Assembly: GCA_002007465.1 (NCBI GenBank)
Contig: LNAC01000277.1
Span: forward strand, 503,811 to 567,810
DNA length: 64,000 bases
Direction of reading: 5' to 3'
From: Ailurus styani
Lineage: Eukaryota; Chordata; Mammalia; Carnivora; Ailuridae
Positions within the stretch are counted from its first letter, which is position 1. Each line of letters opens with the position of its first letter. Shown here piece by piece: positions 34,284-46,864 of the stretch. The notes under the pieces were generated by a model. It was not told where the DNA came from. It ran no database searches and worked only from the letters and a program-made list of their open reading frames with translations. The position numbers and the translations under genes are program-made.

Positions 34284-37200
34284 GTAGGACTTCTCAGAAT
34301 TATTCCAGGTAATATCTCTTTTTTTAGTTTAGGTAGAGAAACTATTTTAATACATAATTTATGTGAAGGAAGACTTAATGCCTTTTACTAAGAAATTATG
34401 GGTAATATGCTTAGTAACAGATTAGAAAATTGATAATCTTTCATTCCACATAGAAGTTAGACAATGTTTTATATTTCTTAAACAAAATTTCTGCAGATGT
34501 TCTCAAATAATTTGAATTTTATTTCTGTAAGCATGCACAAGGTAGAAGTGTACAAGAAATTCTCATTTCTAGATTTCACAGTGGAAAGTCCCAAGAGCAA
34601 GTTTCATAGCTCCCTTCTCCCCTCTGCTGGCTCCCACCCTATCAGCCTCTTATAGGAAATTTCCCAGGAACTAGAGCTTTCCTATCATACTGAGCATCAT
34701 GATTAGATTGGAAGAGGAAGGTTAGATTACCAGCAGAATTTTCAGGGCTTTTCTTCTAATTCTCCTTTATTAATCCACAGGTTCTATGTCTGATGGAAAG
34801 GTAAAAACACCAGAAAGAAAAATCACATAAGTTAGGATACCCTTTTAAACTATCTAAATCTTGTGTGTATTTCTGGCCCTCTTGTCATTTCTGCCTGAGG
34901 GTCAGTGTGTAGCACAGTGTTCATGTATTTCAATATTTTAAAGCCTCTTTTCTTCATGAGGTTTTCCTTTTGTATTGCGTCTAAAGGAGAAACAACTTTA
35001 CCTTACAGATTAGGGATCTATGGGGTTATTATAGCAGTTTTTTCCCCCTGTTTTCTCGAAATTGAACTATCATTTTTACTAAATTAGTATTTAGAGAACT
35101 TTAAATTAGTAGAGAACTTTAAGTAGTTCATTTTTAAATGATAGGTTATCTAGACTGAAACATTCTAAGCCACTGTTTACAAAGTGAGTTTCTTGAAATG
35201 TTAGTTTCATAAGAAGTTTCTTGGTGTTAGGTTTAAAAAAACAGGTTTTTTTGTTCAAAGAAGCATGGGGGAAAGAATGGTTTAATTTGTATTTTTTAAT
35301 TATAGCATTAAGAGCATTAATACGCAATTTTATATACCATATAAGAATGAAAAAAACTTCTGTCAGTTAAACTATGACAGTTAACACATGTTAAAAGGCA
35401 CGTATCCCCATTCAGGGATATTAAAAGTACAGAAAAACATACATCTTTGAATAGATGAAATAGGGTACACATTATCTAACTGTAGCATGACTTTTCTAAG
35501 TTTCTTCTTTGCCTGTCGGCTTTTCTGGGTTGCATTTTAAGGCTACACTTGAGCTTTTGTTAACCCCAAGGACTTTGGAAACAAGTCTTGTTGATTGCTT
35601 CCTATTTTCTCTACCCCCACACTTCCACCCTCAGCACACAGATAAGTTTTTAAATTTTTAGGTGTAGAGTAGAGCAGTTTGCAGTTACAAGTTCTGTGTC
35701 CTCGTTAATGTTTCATGTCTTTAGAAAGGTGAAGCAGTAAGTATAGGGTTTTAATAAGAAAAGTTGAGATGAGCACCAGCGATGTGTGCACATAGCTCTT
35801 ACAGGTGCCTTGTAATGATTAGCGCTTTGTTTACATTTAATGTAATGATTTATAATAAATAAATGTAATGACTTACTATTAAAAACCAGAAAATGACTAT
35901 ATTCTCTACTTTATCCTTTTCTAATCCTCTCTATCCCCCTCACATTTCAGTTGTCTACTAGTTTTTCCTGCATAGTTAGTATATACCTAATTATTCCATT
36001 TAAATTATTGGTAAGCTATATTATATAATATGAACTAAATTACATTTAACCAAGATAGTAATTTGGAAGTAATTCTGGCAGCATTAGTTCTGTGAAATGT
36101 GATAAAAATTCAGTAAATGTTTATTAGGAACCTAGTGGGTGCTGTTTCTACTGTGCTAAGTACTAGGTTACAAAGATGGAAGAGGAAACTTGTTTTGGCA
36201 CAGAGGGGATCTAGCTCCAAATAAACTTTTAAAAGTTAACTACTCACCAAAAACTCTTTTTTAAAACAAGTGAATTTTATTCTGTGATCAGTGTGGTTCT
36301 GTGGGTTTCACTTTAATATTTGACTTGAATACGAATTTTAATTTTTACTATAAGCATTTGGGAACTTTGATTTAGTCATAATTCTCATAATTCTTTGATT
36401 CCAATTTTCATTTTCATGGTCAGGGATGGTTCCCTAAATTAAAGGCATTTAAATCCATCATGTCAGTAGATTTCAGTAGATTAAAGATAATTTCTGATAT
36501 TGAGAGGTCTTTTCAGTAATCTACCATTTATTCTTAGTGTCTTTATAATATAGATAGTCCAAACTTTATAGCTTGTATTCCATTCCTAAAACAATTTTGG
36601 TAATCCATCGTTTTGTATAGTTACTTTATTTTTCTAAGAACCAAATCTCCGTGATCACTTACCAGTTTGGTTATATTCTTAAGGAAATAAAATGAGTGTT
36701 TTTTTCTTCCTTAATTTATTTTTTTTTTGAAGATTGGTTGTTGTTGTTTTTTTGTTTTTGTTTTTGAAGATCGGGTTCTAATCAATGTACAGAGAAAATG
36801 TATTTATGAAATTATTTGTTCCAGTGGTAGCAATTTATTCCACATTAACACAGATTTATGACTTGCAGGACAAACAGCAACAGATTGCAACAGATTATCT
36901 ATTCTCTGAAGTTGTCAGGCATCTAATTTCATGATAATTTTTCAGATATTTTCTCACACTTTATCAGCAGAGTAATCTTTGGGTAGTTTAACATATGTTC
37001 TGCTCTTCCCTTTTGTTAAGTTATTATTAATATTAACTTGTAAGGGCATTATTAGGCTCAACTAAGATTAGAGTTTTGTACATGAGTTGTAGAAGTGCCA
37101 AATGGACTGCCTGTTTCCCTACCTGCTGTCTAGGCAGCCTTATTCACCATTGGTTTTTGGTTGGACTTAACTACTAATTTATCTACTAACCTGCACTCAG

Positions 37201-37914
37201 TAGCTTTAATACAAATTTGACATGTTTCCATATTTTTGTAGAGACTCACATATTTCTTGTGTCTGATCAGTATCCAACAGCTTTCAGGGAAATTCCTTCC
37301 AAAATCTGTCTTCAGTGTTGTTGGCATCTCTATTTCTGGTGTAGCTCCCTTGCAGAGCTGCCATATGTATCTAATATTGTGCTAGTCAGGCATATATATG
37401 GCAGAAATGCCAAGATACCTTTTCCCCCTTTTTCCTCTTATATATTGTTTGGAAACTGAATCCTTTGGTCTGTCCTTGGTGATACTTAACCTTACAGGAG
37501 AACAGTAATTGTGGAGGTTTATAAGTTGCTGTTAGTTTCTCAGACAAACTGGGTTAGATAGACTTTTCCGTTTTTTAATTAGTTTACAAAATAATTATTA
37601 AATTATTTCTAGGGAGATAAAATAAATGAGACCAAAATTCCTTAAAACCTAATGCTGCCAATTTGGGTTAATAGTCATTCTCTAATAATCCACCTGGAAA
37701 CTAATCCAAATCACACATGCATGCCCCCCCCCTTTTTTATTTTAAATTTCAGTGTCAAGGGTCTACTTTTCCTGGAATATATATTATTTCAGTTGTGCCA
37801 CATCAGCAGTTATATTGTTTTTAGACTTAATAATTCTGCTAAAGCTTTTTTTAAAACTATCTTCTCAAATCTTCCATTTTACAACTTATCTATTCAAACT
37901 CTTTTTGGTTTCAG
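34284..37914 (+). other. UBE2W: UBE2W intron 4
   Basis: GT-AG intron of 3.6 kb. Apart from a weak L2 fragment near 36110-36200 it looks repeat-free. No exon-like or RNA-gene feature recognised. Confidence 0.9.
36108..36205 (-). mobile_element. L2 3' fragment
   Basis: 'CAGTAAATGTTTATTAGGAA' and 'TACTGTGCTAAGTACTAGGT' match the reverse L2 3' end. Confidence 0.7.
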
Positions 37915-37990
37915 AGACGACCACCAGATAATTCTTTTTACGTTCGAACATGTAACAAGAATCCAAAGAAAACAAAATGGTGGTATCATG
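37915..37990 (+). CDS. UBE2W: UBE2W coding exon 5 (residues 123-148)
   Basis: Begins after 'TTTTTGGTTTCAG' and ends at a consensus GTAAGC donor. It reads RRPPDNSFYVRTCNKNPKKT, then KWWYH and the first base of D148. This is the C-terminal segment that in UBE2W is flexible instead of forming the usual E2 C-terminal helices, and it contains W144, a residue known to be important for N-terminal ubiquitination. The exon is 76 bp and leaves phase 1. An overlapping longer open frame (37652-38089) is in a different phase and is not the gene. Confidence 0.97.
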
Positions 37991-38889
37991 GTAAGCACAG
38001 TTTTATTTCAGAATGATAACTTTTTAGCATTCTTGCTTGAAGGATTATATATCTGTTTGCTTGGGGTAAAGAAGGGAATATATAACTGATGAATTTTTAT
38101 AATATGGAGAAGAGCCTTTAAAATATTAAGCCATTTAAAGGATACATTGGACTAGATTTTTAATGGGACACATAAAATCATAGCTACCATACAAGTAAAA
38201 TCTAAAATTGCTTAGACATTCTGAAACGCTACTATTTTATTACTAAAAAAGGGTTCTTAATAATCTTCAGATGAAATTGGAATTAGTTTTGGGAAACCTG
38301 TTACTTGAAATAGAAGTTTTGATGTCTTTTGAAATTACTTAGTTTTGGTACTGTACTTAGTGGCGGGAGGGGGATCCATATTGTGAAAGATGGCCCATTT
38401 AATTAAAAAAAGCTCTTCCTGTTCTAATAGTCCTCAAAAATTTGTGGTTCTCCTGACTGTAGCTTTATGAATACAGTATTCTCACTAATACTGTTTTATT
38501 GTTTTTGTTGGGAGAGTGCTAATAGCTTTATACTTGAAAACTGCAAGCATCTTTTCTAAACTGACCTCACTGCCTTCCTAAAGAGGTATATTTGAAATTC
38601 AAAACAAAATTTTATATTCCTCAATGTATTTTTTTGAAGTGCATGAACAAAAACCACCCCTGGCGATTTTTGTGTTTATAAGAGTATTTCCTTTATTTTT
38701 CTTTTTTAAAATGTTAGCCTAATAAGAAATTAGAACTGACAGAGCTAATTTATAGGAATATGGCCTTTCCCCCTTACCTTTCTGTCCATTGTGAAGCTTG
38801 TTAACTGAGTTAGTTTGAGTCATTTAAAAACTTTAAATTATAAGCTGTTAGCAGTGTTGATAAGTGATGATTAGAATCAACATTATAGC

Positions 38890-40170
38890 ACTAAGCCAAC
38901 AGTTACAAGTTAGAAAACACAGTGAAAGAATGCCATTCTTGAGAGCCAATGGAAAGATAAATATTCCAGCTAATGTTAATTACAACTATAGATGATCTAG
39001 ATGAAAAAATGATGAAACTTGTAAGAGCTATGAAAAAGTAGAAATATTTGCTGACAGACCAGTATTACAGGAAAATGTATATTCTTTACGAATTACAAGT
39101 TTAATATAACTTAGTAAAAATCCAGTGGAATGTTGGGTGGGTGCTTCAAAGTTTGGGGAAAAATAACAGGCAAGAAGACCCTTTGGATTTTGAACTAAAG
39201 GATAATGAAGGAGAATTGGTCTACCAGATACCAAAACATATTAATGCAAGAGTAGACATCAAAATAGGATTACTTTCCTAGGCCTTATTATATAAAAGAT
39301 TTGAATATATAGTAAATTGGATGTCACAAAACCAGTGAGGAGAAAAATTATTTAATAAGTAATCCTGTTAGGAACTTGGTAATCATTTTCGGAAAGAAAA
39401 ATTTACATTTTTACTTCATATGTAAACTATTTCCTGTGAATTAAAATTAAGTATTTTTTTAAGACAACAAGAGAAAAAATATAATTTTTTTTAACCTGAG
39501 TATCAACTTGTAGAAAGGAAGAATTTCTAATGTTGAATCAGAAATTAAATAGTTATTTGAAAATTTAAACCTTTTAGAAAACCTTTTATTTATTTATTTT
39601 TTTAAAGATTTTATTTATTTAACAGAGATGGCAAGAAAGGGAACACAAGCAGGGGAAGTGGGAGAGGGAGAAGCAGGCTTCCTGCTGAGCAAGGAGCCCC
39701 ATGTGGGGCTCCATCCCAGGACCCTGGGATCATGGCCCAAGCCGAAGGCAGACACAACGACTGAGCCACCTAGGTGCCTCTAGAAAACCTTTCAGAAAAA
39801 CCTCAAAGCACAGTCAACATAAGGTTTAAAAATGTGAAAAACAATTATAGTTTATTAAAAATAAAGACCATTTACGAAAATTGCTTAACATAATACATAC
39901 AATTAATTAGAAGCATAGACCAAAAAGTTCACAGTAATTACACATTTAGTACTTTGAAACTATTACTGAATTGCAGAGTTGAGTAAAATAAGTGCAGTGC
40001 CAGAAAAGAGTAAAGGGTAGAATAAAATAGTACTTTCATATTTGCTGTTGGTATAGCAAGTTCAGCAATATTTAACAAGCTTAAAATTTAAGATTCAAGC
40101 CTTTTGTCTTAGTTACCAAACTTCTGAGAATCCATCCTAAGAAAATCACCTTTAAAACAAGCGTTTTGTA
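38890..40170 (+). mobile_element. Old L1 ORF2/3' fragment (probable)
   Basis: 'CTACCAGATACCAAAACATA' followed by 'AGAGTAGACATCAAAATAG' is a worn version of the L1 ORF2 3' region; 'GAATCCATCCTAAGAAAATC' near 40130 is another L1M landmark. A SINE interrupts at 39587-39780. Confidence 0.6.
39587..39780 (-). mobile_element. CAN SINE, 12-bp TSD
   Basis: Reverse copy of the older body; TSD TAGAAAACCTTT at 39575-39586 and 39781-39792. Confidence 0.94.
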
Positions 40171-41444
40171 CGTGGAATGTTCGGTGGAGCATTATAATAT
40201 ACTCTATTTCTTACCCCCATGTGCTCTTTTCCTGGAATGAATCCTGCACAGGCACACACAAAAACACCCTCCTGCCTCAGTGAGTCCTGGCCCTACACAC
40301 ACCCTCTTGGGAACTCTTTCACCAAAGTCTTGCTGATTACTTTCTCTTTTAAGGAATCTAATAAACTTTATTACTGTGCCTAAAATGCTGGTTTTGTTTT
40401 AGTTTTTAAGAGATCCCCAGATAATTCTGATGGAGCTTGTCACCTGAGAACTACTGTTTCAGGGATGCTGAGGTATAAAGGGACAGGTTTCCATATAAAA
40501 TGAATTAATAATCAGACTTAAAAGAATTCTTTCCGAGCACTGAAGGTCTACTAAAACACTTAACAAGACCCTACTTTAAGAAAACAGCCCTTTACTTTAA
40601 TTTACAGTGCTGGCTTTTCATTCTTTTTCATCTTCTTACCTTTTAGGACCAAAAACCAAACTGCCTCTTCTCTCTGTGGCTTTACAAGGAGCCCTTCTGA
40701 AAAAAAAAGAAAAAAAAAATACTGAGTGTCACAGACCCTTTGGTCTTACATAGAAAGATCCCAGATTCATAAAAAGTTAAGATTAGTTAATCAAGAATAT
40801 TGACAAACAACTAAATCAAATGTTTTTTAAAGTGTCAAAGTTCTAAAGATAGTATAGTCACTCTATTTCCAACCCAGCTTCACTAATAATAGAAAAATCC
40901 CCCATTGTCTTTTCCATAGTGTTTTTAAACCACTGGAGTTTTCTAATAAATAAAACTTGAGAGGAAATTGTCTTGGAGTAATGAATTTTAAAAAGACACA
41001 TATTTTGAAAGTGTAACCTTCTTTACCATTCTGTCCTGCCCCAGTGTTAGACAGTATATTCCTTTTTTTCCCCCCCTTCCTTCCTCCTTGGCAGGGAAAT
41101 TTCAGAAAGATTACAATCTTTCAAGCCTTCTAAATGCTGCCTTATGTAGTTGAAAGGATTTATGAGAAGTCCTTTATCTAAGATTATTCCCAGAATTTCT
41201 CATTACATGCTTTTAATAAGAAATGGAGAAAGGTCATATAGTGAAACTAGAAATACAAAATAAATTCTTTAAAATAAAATACACTTCATATAATTTTTTT
41301 ATAGTAGTTTTTATCTGTTAACCAAGAAATCTATACTTTCATGACTCAGGTAGACAAGTCTTTTAATAGTTTAAACCATTAAATTCTCCACCTTAGCCAA
41401 GAAATACCAAGAAAAGAGAGGCTTTTCAAACTAAATTAGTCTCT

Positions 41445-41642
41445 CTCTCTTTTTTTTAAAGATTTTATTTATTTATTTGAGACAGAGAGGGAAAGAGAGA
41501 GTGGTGGGGAGGGACAGAGGGAGAGGGAGAAGTAGACTCCCCACTGAGCGAGGAGCCCGACATGGGACTCAGTCCCAGGATGCTGGGATCATCATCTGAG
41601 CCAAAGGCAAATGCTTAACCAACTGAGCCACCCAGGTGCCCC
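41445..41642 (-). mobile_element. CAN SINE, 14-bp TSD (one mismatch)
   Basis: Reverse copy; flanks CTAAATTAGTCTCT (41431-41444) and CTAAATTAGCCTCT (41643-41656). Confidence 0.94.
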
Positions 41643-44121
41643 CTAAATTAGCCTCTTAATGTATAATAGTCCAGGGCCTGTGTAGGAATTCATTTTAATT
41701 CATTTATCAATAAACAGATTAAAAGTGTCTCCCTCCCCACCTTCCCTCAAATATAAATTAGCCATCTTTAAAAGGCCTGGATTCTATTTCAACTAAATTA
41801 TGACTATTCTAGTTCAGGTCCTGGTCCCAGGAACAGATACATTTCTTTCATTTACAGATATTTCTGTTTAAAACATCCCAGTTTATTGACTTACAGTGAT
41901 TATTCTTACCTCAATATGTTTTCTACTCATGCTTGAACCCTGCGTATGTGAATCATTCCCCTCCCAGAATCTCTCTTTAAATCAACAGTTTTGCTCCAGG
42001 AGTGACCCTTATATGAAATCAAGCACAGGTATTACTAGTACACTTTGACATGATAGAGCAACTGCTCTTTCATAAAGGGGGGTGGATGTAGACAATCTTC
42101 CTTGAACTTTTCCTTCACCTTTAAAAAACTAAAGCATTTCAGCTGTCCATATTGTCTTTGCCTTTATACATTTCAGAGCAAGTTATAAACAATGTGAAAA
42201 ATAGCTCACCTTGCCCTTATATTTGAAGTTGGAAAATCTTATCAGTCATGCTAATTCATAAAGCAGAACGTGTCACCTCTGTTTTTGAGCTTTCCAGATG
42301 TTGGTTTATGTTTTTCTGTTTAGCTGCTTTAGTTCCAAAAAGATCTTCATTGATTAATTACATTCTCCTTACACCAAACACCAAATTACCAAGAAATATG
42401 GACTCTTGTTGTTTCTTAGCATCATCTAATTCTGAAAGGATTATAAGGTTAAATCAGAGTCCTGATATGACCTGCAGACCTAAACAAAAAGATCAGAGAC
42501 TGAAGAAAGTCTTGCTTGGAATTGGATGAACTCACTAAAACACTTAACATTTCAGTTTTTAGAAGCCAAGCAGAATTGTAGCCCTCAAGTACAAGCTCCA
42601 TAGTCCTCTGTGGTGCTAACCGACATAACTTGGGTCAGTGTGGGTCAGAGTGTTTGTCAGTATTTGTAATCAAAGAGGCAAGAGAGGTTTGGGTTTAGAC
42701 GCTTCAGAGGGGGCTTCCTGGATGCAGGATGGATGCAGTATTAATGAAAAAACAGTAATTTGGCAATTCAGTAGATGTCCTGGTTATAGAAGAGTAGGTT
42801 TCCGTTGATAAACCAAAATTGAGCTACGAAATAACCAGTGTTGAGTTCTTGGAAAAAAGCCTCTTTCAACTTAAACTATTTTCCACATTGTTAGTATATC
42901 TTGAAAATGTAGGACAGTCACTGCTACCCTACTGTTACTTGTGGTATCATACCTTATGCATTTCTTTTTGCATTTCTTTTGAGCTTCTCTAGCTCCTATT
43001 AAAGTGTAAAAAGTTATTGATATGTGAGTACATATTCCTTATTGTTACTTACTTGAAGATTGCTATCAGCCTGTTCCCAGGATTTTATTACTTTTATAGT
43101 TTCTATTCACTAAAGGTTAAAGTCAGATCTGCAGTGGAATGCAAATATTCTGTGTTGTAAATTTAGCCAGGGGTCCATATGCTTTGAAAAATCAATTAAA
43201 TGCAATAGGCTTTAAAAAAATAAATAAAGGGAACTAACCAAAGTAGGTTGAATAGACAACTCACTTCAGCATACAAATGGGCTGAGGAATTTACCTATAA
43301 TTCAGGGCTAGAATGGTCCATAGAAAACAAATGTATGCAGTTTAGTACACGAATGAATGAATGATTGAGCGTCAAAGTTCAAAATCATAAACTAGACACA
43401 ATTCTTGAAAAAGATAAAAAGTATCTTTTTATAGGATCATAAAAATATTTTAATAAGATAGTAGAATCCATTAATAATATGATCCGTCTGTTTCCTAGCA
43501 TCCAAATTGAACATGTATAACTTAGTTTCATAAATAATTGCTTTCCACAGATGGCAGTACTGATCTGGTTCCCAAAGCATTTTCCTTAAGGTGATAGAGA
43601 ATTGACTAGTATAACGCTTAAGACTGTAATTGAGTATTGGCTTTAGAAAACTAGGCTTACAGGAAATAGATTGGCATGATGTTTAGATGTTATGTCCAAT
43701 AAACTGTTGAGTTTATAAATTTGGGGAGGAGTAGAGAGTATCTGTTTTACAAAACTAGACTATTCTGGTTCCATTCAGCTGAAACATTTCCTGTAGAATT
43801 CTAAGGATTATAAGGTGACAGGAACATAGTCGTCTCAGACTAGTATTAACAAATTTTCTTCCTGCCTTATAGCTGTCCATAGAATTACCTACGCTAGTTG
43901 TGAGCCTTTTTATATTTGCACTATCTTTTAGGATTAAAGAATCACTTTCAAAATTCCTAAGTCCAGATTTCACTCAGTCTAAGAGTCTTTTCCCTTTATT
44001 TCTTGCTGGATAACAATTCTGTTGTCTTCTGTGAAATCTTTCTTAAGTTGGTTCATTAAAAGAAAACTTTAATTCCCTAAACTGTTGAGAAACAAACCTA
44101 TGTGTAAAGATTTAGTTTTGT

Positions 44122-44318
44122 TTTTTTAAAAAAGATTTTAATTTATTTATTTGAAAGAGAATGAGAGAGAGAAAGCATGAGAGTGGGGGAGGGGCAGAGG
44201 GAGAAGCAGACTCCCCACTGAGCCTATGGAACCCTATGCGGGGTTCAGTCCAGGGACTACAGGATCATGACTTAAGCTGAAGGCAGTCGCTTAACCAGCC
44301 AAGCCACCCAGAGCCCCC
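44122..44318 (-). mobile_element. CAN SINE, 16-bp TSD
   Basis: Reverse copy, moderately diverged head ('CCAGCCAAGCCACCCAGAGC'). TSD AAAGATTTAGTTTTGT at 44106-44121 and 44319-44334. Confidence 0.94.
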
Positions 44319-44897
44319 AAAGATTTAGTTTTGTCTTGGAAGTGGGATCCCACTTCATATCTGCTGATTTATTACTGTGTTCCTTTTCTTCTAATCTTTG
44401 GGAATATCCAGGGAGGTAGTCTCCAATATAATGTGATGGTTGTGATGTCCATTAAAAATGTGATAATCTTTATACTCTGGGGAAATCTAAATGACCTTCT
44501 TCTAATGTAGTTCTCTCTCACTCCTATTTCCCAAAAGTCAGTGAAGTTAGCCATGGTAAATGTCATTTCTTTGGAACTGGTTATTTGTATGTTATATTTG
44601 AGGGTATACTTTTAATAAGGGCTTCTACAGTTCCAGAAAAAGATTTAAATGGTTAGTCTGAGATTTTTTTTTTTCAGGCCTTCATCTTGCTACAAATACT
44701 TCAGCCAAGAGGTTAGACATAGTGAGTCCTTTGATCACTTTTTACAGACTTATATTTGTCTTGATCCATGATGGATTTTCTCTAAAAACTTTTTTTTGTA
44801 AACCATCTTAGTATTCAATAATCTTTTTTCATCTAGCTAGGAAACCGTATTCCTTTTGCTAACAAATGGGTTTTTTGCTTCTTTTGATGGCCTTTTT

Positions 44898-45090
44898 TTT
44901 TTTTTTAAAGATTTTATTTATTTATTTCACAGAGGGAGAGAGATCACAAGGAGGCAGAGAGGCAGGCAGAGAGGGGGAAGCAGGCTCCCCGCTGAGCAGG
45001 GAGCCCGATGCGGGCCTCGATCCCAGGACCCTGAGATCATGACCTGAGCCGAAAGCAGAGGCTTTAACCCACTGAGCCACCCAGGCGCCC
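44898..45090 (-). mobile_element. Young CAN SINE, 14-bp TSD
   Basis: Reverse copy with the 'CACAAGGAGGCAGAGAGGCA' body. TSD TTGATGGCCTTTTT at 44884-44897 and 45091-45104. Confidence 0.95.
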
Positions 45091-45301
45091 TTGATGGCCT
45101 TTTTATTTGGGGGAAAAGTTAGCCATGGCTTTAGCTCGTACTTGTCTCCATACTTAAGTATTTGCTTATAGATTCTTTGATTACTTACAGCTGTGACAGA
45201 TTTGTAATGTTTAAGTTTATGTGTCCTATGGGTCCAGTTATCAGAGATAATAGAACTCCATTTTCAAAACTTACTTAATAAGATTTCTCTAAAGATAGAG
45301 T

Positions 45302-45386
45302 ATCCAAGGCAGGGAGTATTAATTCTTTTTCTTTTTCTTTCTTTCTTTCTTTTTTTTTTTTTTTAAACATCTAATCCAAGGCAGGG
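45302..45386. repeat. T-rich insertion between 13-bp direct repeats
   Basis: ATCCAAGGCAGGG at 45302-45314 and 45374-45386 encloses 59 bp that are almost wholly (CTTT)n and T-run. Looks like a retroposed tail with little or no body, or a local duplication with an expanded pyrimidine run. Confidence 0.65.
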
Positions 45387-46850
45387 TTTGGACTAGGGAG
45401 AATAGCTTTATCTGGATTTTCTAATCATTTTGGTGGATTGTAGCACATTCTACACTTACTATACTGGAGTACTTCCAGAATGAACAACCTGCTGGAGATA
45501 GATTTATGTTATCGTCTATCAAAGATGATATGTCTTTGAAGATAAAATCTTATTATTGGTGGTGAATTAGGTACATGATGTTCAAGTTGAATTTTGTCTC
45601 ACTTTTCTTACTGTATACATTGTCATGTGGTAGAATACTCAAGGTTTGACCTATTAGGTAGAATTTAGTGCCATCTCTTAGCTTAGAGGTCTGTGTGATT
45701 AGTTCTTAAGTTTGTTCTACATCCATGACATCCATATCTGTTCTTTATTCCAAGTTCCACAGTAATTTAAGACACAGATACTTTGTGACACTTAAAAACT
45801 ATAGACTATCTGCTTATTTTCTTAAAGATATTCTTTCTTTAAAGAATTCTAATGATTTAGATATAGATAAGATTTATTTTAAAAATCTAGTATATTTAGT
45901 ATACTATCAATCTAGTATATTTTAGATTGCCATTAAAATATAGAGTAATGGAATATTCTGTGAGTTTGCCCAGCATACAGATAAAATTTACTCGTTTTTA
46001 GTTCCTGTTGAGTCATTGGAGATGGGGATTTTTATTAACAGTGTATCGATCCTAACATGGGATAGTTTGTAAAATATTTTGGCCAGTTTTTCAGCAATGC
46101 TCTCCTTGAGAGCTTTCACAACTCTTGGGTAGTTACCACTAGTCTTGCTTCTTTCTAAAGCTGCTTTCTGAAGAGTAACCAGTTCTCAAAATAAATCCTT
46201 CAGATATGTCTTGTGAAATGATTTTGTAAAATAAGTAATGAACTCCACAATCTTACATAATGTGTTGAGGCTACCAGAAGGCATTACTAAATCTGTGAGG
46301 TTTTTTTTATAATGGACTTGTTTGTATATGTATCTGTATTTGCTGAAAAATGTATTTTTTAAATGTATTTTCTAAAGAGAAATTAACATTATGTATTAAT
46401 TTGGTAATTGTACCTCATTTGTGAAGTTATTTCCTTTATAAAGACACAACTTGCATTATCCTGTGTTAAACACCATGACATTGTTGGTCAGGAGTTTACT
46501 TCCTATCTCATTACAACTTAAAATTGTTGCCCGTAAAAGAACTCTTTAAGACTGATAAATTCCGAATATGTGCTAACACATATCAATTTATTATTTTAAA
46601 TAGAACTAACATACTGATGCATCATTTAAGATTTGTGTGAACTACTATTTATGTGAAAGAATGGAACTTGATTTGTTTGTTACTGTGTAATTGAACACAA
46701 ATGGGACTTTTTATTTGCAAGGATTGGGGGAGGCAAGTCAGACATGTAAACCATATTCTTCTTGAAATTATTTCTATGTTAGACTAACATGTGGATTTTA
46801 CTTACACATGCTTGACTTTTTTAATTGTCTTTTTTCTCCTTTTCTTAAAG

Positions 46851-46864
46851 ATGATACTTGTTGA
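46851..46864 (+). CDS. UBE2W: UBE2W last coding exon (D148-C151, stop)
   Basis: After a 'CTCCTTTTCTTAAAG' acceptor the exon supplies AT GAT ACT TGT TGA, giving the C-terminus DDTC and the stop codon at 46862-46864. Only 14 coding bases lie in this exon; everything after is 3'UTR. The five exons sum to 441 bp (146 codons plus stop), and adding the five missing N-terminal residues gives the 151 residues expected for UBE2W. The stop in the final exon makes the transcript insensitive to nonsense-mediated decay. The exon is far too short to be found by open-frame length and was placed by splice phase and the expected C-terminus. Confidence 0.95.

Larger units (their letters stand above)
37991..46850 (+). 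other. UBE2W: UBE2W intron 5
   Basis: GT-AG intron of 8.9 kb before the tiny last coding segment. Unassigned: 37991-38890, 40170-41430, 41660-44105, 44335-44880 and 45390-46850. Near 40410-40475 'GATCCCCAGATAATTCTGAT' and 'ACCTGAGAACTACTG' resemble a hAT-type (MER5-like) remnant. No second gene is supported. Confidence 0.9.

Noticed and set aside
37652..38089. 145-codon open frame over exon 5
   Set aside because: Different reading phase from UBE2W exon 5; spans acceptor and donor sites; a shadow frame.
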